From contig JALWKP010000167.1 in NCBI GenBank assembly GCA_027081355.1, positions 1 to 32,031 on the forward strand: a stretch of 32,031 nt of DNA, given 5' to 3'. The position numbers and the translations under genes are program-made. Positions 29,645 through 32,031 of this stretch are shown piece after piece; position 1 is the stretch's first letter; every line of letters begins with the position of its first letter. The DNA comes from Campylobacteraceae bacterium. GTDB lineage: Bacteria; Campylobacterota; Campylobacteria; Campylobacterales; Sulfurovaceae. The notes below the pieces were generated by a model. That model was not told where the DNA came from and did not search any database. It saw nothing but the letters and a program-made list of their open reading frames with translations.

Positions 29645-31983
29645 ATGAATAAAAAAGCAATTTATCTTCCAACAAACCAGAATACAGTAATATTAAATGA
29701 ATTTGAAGGGTATTATGATATTTTTCTTGATGGAGAATACAAAACTGTTCCCAAAAATGATGTTCAATTGCTACATTCTAAAATAAAGACATCAACATTA
29801 ACAGAATTAAAACATAATATTTTTCTTCATTGCATAAAAAAGCCTTTAACTGATATTCTTTATTCATTCAATACAAATAGATTAATCCCTGAAGCACATC
29901 AATATAAACCCCTGTTTAAATTCTTAAAATCTGATAACAACAGAATACTTATAGCAGATGAAGTTGGGCTTGGTAAAACTATAGAAGCCGGAATGATATA
30001 TAAAGAGATTGATAAAAGAGAAGATTTAAAAATTTCATTAATTGTTGTTCCTTCGTCATTAACTTTAAAATGGAGAGAAGAGTTAAAAATAAGATTTAAT
30101 GAAAATTTTGAGATATACAAAACAAATCAATTTTTATCTTTTATAGATGATGTGGAAAATTTTGGAGATTCAAAGCTAATAAATGAAAAAATTATCATTT
30201 CTTATCATACATTAAGAGATGATAAAGTGATGCAAAAATTGGCAAATAGTTTTTTTGAAGTAGATTTTTTAATAATGGACGAAGCCCACACAATGCGAAA
30301 TGCTGACACTTCTACATTCAAAAGTTCAGAATTAATTACTTCGCTGTCTAAACATATAATTTTTTTAACTGCTACACCTATTCAAAATTATCTGCAAGAT
30401 CTTTTTAACATTTTATATCTTTTAGATAATGACTATTTTAGAGATTTTGATTATTTTAAAAAAATGTTAAAACCTAACCCTTTAATTCATAAATTAATTT
30501 CTCTAATCAGGAATAATTACAATTTAGATACAATTAAGCAAATCATTTTAGAAAATAAAAACAGCAGCTATCCAAATATCTTACAAAATTTATTAAATCA
30601 GCTTTTGCAAGAAGAAAAACTAGAACCAATAAAAAAATATATTATATTAACGAACTTACCAAATCTGACCATTTAAGTTTTATAATAAATAGAACAAAGA
30701 AAAAAGATGTAGGTTTAGTAACTCCAAGAAATGCAGTCTCTAAAGTAGTAAATATTACTAAATTTGAGAAAGAGTATTATCAAGCTGTAATAGAGTTTAT
30801 TGTTTTTCTTTATCCGCATGTTCCGCAAGGGTTTATTACGATAATGCCTGAAAGAATAGCAAGTTCTTCAATGATCGCTTCGCTTGAAACTTTTAAAAAT
30901 ATGCGTAAAAACAAAAAGCTTTTGCTTAATGATATTGATGATGGCAAAGAGACTCAAGAAAATATAGAGATAAATAAAGAAGCAATAAAATATCTTAATA
31001 AAATCATAGAAAAAGGGGATAGAATTGGTGAATCTGATTCTAAATTTATAGAGTTTGAAAAAATTTTAAAAGACATTAAATCGCAAAATATTAAGCAGTT
31101 AATAGTTTTTTCATCTTTCAAAAAAACACTAGATTATTTAGAAAAGAAACTGCAAAATATGAATTACAAAATCGGCAAAATTCATGGAGATTTTAGCACA
31201 GAAGAGAGATTTGCAAAAATTAAAGCATTCAAAAATGGCGAATTTGATATTTTACTCTCTTCAGAAGTAGGAAGCGAAGGTTTAGATATGCAATTTTGCA
31301 ATGTAATTATTAATTACGATTTACCTTGGAATCCTATGCGGGTAGAACAAAGAATAGGGAGAATAGACCGTATAGGGCAGAAATTTGAAAAATTGCATAT
31401 TTTTAATTTGTGTATAGAAGGCTCAATCGAAGATAAAATTTACAATAAACTCTATAGCAAACTTAATATTTTTGAAAATTCAATTGGTGAATTGGAACCG
31501 ATTTTAGGCGATTTAGAGAAAAAGTTAGATATACCAAACCTTATAAAATTATCAAAAGAAGAGATTGAACAAAAGATAAAAATAGAAGAGTTGGCAATAG
31601 AGAGAAAGCGGTTAGAAATTCAAGAAAATTTGCAAGAGTTTGATAAAATGCTCAATGACGATTTGGCTTTGCAAGATAATAAAAAAGAGTTTTTAAATAA
31701 TAAAAAAATTGATATACTGCAAAATGAGAGCAAAAAGATTTTTATCGATTTTCTACAAAACAATAAAATAAGTTATACAGAACTAAAAGACGGCACTATA
31801 AAATTATCTTTGGAAAATACTAAAAAGATTTTTAATCTTTTAAAAGCCAATATGAGCGATAAACGCAAAGAACCATTAAGATACCAAGAAGAAAAAGATG
31901 TTTTAATAAAAATAAAAAAGAGTAAAGATTTAAAAATAAGTTTTTCTACAGAGCCACTTGCAAATTCAAACACTAAAAAGTAA
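29645..31983 (+). CDS. SNF2-type helicase/ATPase, split by a -1 frame change at an A7 tract
   Basis: DNA-dependent SNF2/RapA-like translocase, a type frequent in defence islands (for example DISARM-type loci). Part 1 (29,645 to 30,637) contains the N-terminal region, Walker A ADEVGLGKT (residues 104-112), DEAH (212-215) and LTATPIQN. Part 2 (frame from 30,637, stop 31,983) contains KSDHLSFIINRTKK and the C-terminal helicase lobe with SSEVGSEGLDMQ and the motif VI stretch RVEQRIGRIDRIGQ, then a charged coiled-coil tail. Zero frame stops at 30,676. Codons AAA-AAA in A7 at 30,631-30,637 form the classic A-AAA-AAA slippery heptamer; a -1 shift joins both parts into 779 residues. Alternatives: phase variation, mutation, or a missing A in the assembly. 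Confidence 0.82.
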
Positions 31984-32031
31984 CCAACAGCTATTTCCCT
32001 AGTTAAAAAAAGATTAAAATCTTCAATTTTT

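Overview
The window reads as a low-GC chromosome segment of a Campylobacterota (Epsilonproteobacteria) bacterium, probably a Sulfurimonas/Sulfurovum-like lineage. This is inferred from the gene repertoire (HtpG, SpeA, NspC, HemJ, FUN14, a STAS-fused Mce permease), from AT-rich promoters with a TATAAT-type -10 and no clear -35, and from codon use. The exact genus cannot be fixed from the sequence alone.

Layout. Positions 1-777 hold the end of an insertion-type element, a compact GC-rich block that looks like a structured non-coding RNA with its own promoter, and an intergenic hairpin repeat. From 778 to 25,845 lies ordinary chromosome: hemD and a cation efflux gene; an orphan MNT nucleotidyltransferase; htpG; a cold-shock gene; speA-cysE; a secreted M15-type peptidase; a secreted endonuclease/exonuclease/phosphatase-fold protein coupled to hemJ; an Mce/Mla lipid transporter operon (permease, ATPase, MCE protein, lipoprotein); a secreted ClpP-like protein; a FUN14 protein followed by a 36-residue membrane peptide; pyrF; a cyclophilin; a CYTH-CHAD protein; nspC; a TlpA-like thioredoxin; purL; and a secreted RNase T2.

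From about 25,850 to the right edge is an accessory island: a TacA/TacT-like (DUF1778-GNAT) pair, an RHH antitoxin with a frameshifted PemK/MazF toxin, a UPF0175-DUF3368 PIN pair, a VapB-VapC pair, truncated second copies of two of these genes, and a large SNF2-type helicase split by one base at an A7 tract. The helicase suggests a defence locus that continues beyond the window.

The most unusual signal lies between the genes. Many intergenic gaps carry inverted-repeat elements whose arms are degenerate 7-bp tandem repeats. Different gaps use different heptamer families (GATAATT-like, GAGCTTA-like, GAGGTTT-like, AAAGCTT-like, GTTTGAA-like) but the same architecture. They often begin exactly at a stop codon, and in places supply the last or first codons, or the ribosome-binding site, of the adjacent gene. 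They nest with a second widespread hairpin (GTCATTCTGAGCG...) and with a 165-bp MITE that has clean terminal inverted repeats and a TTA target duplication.
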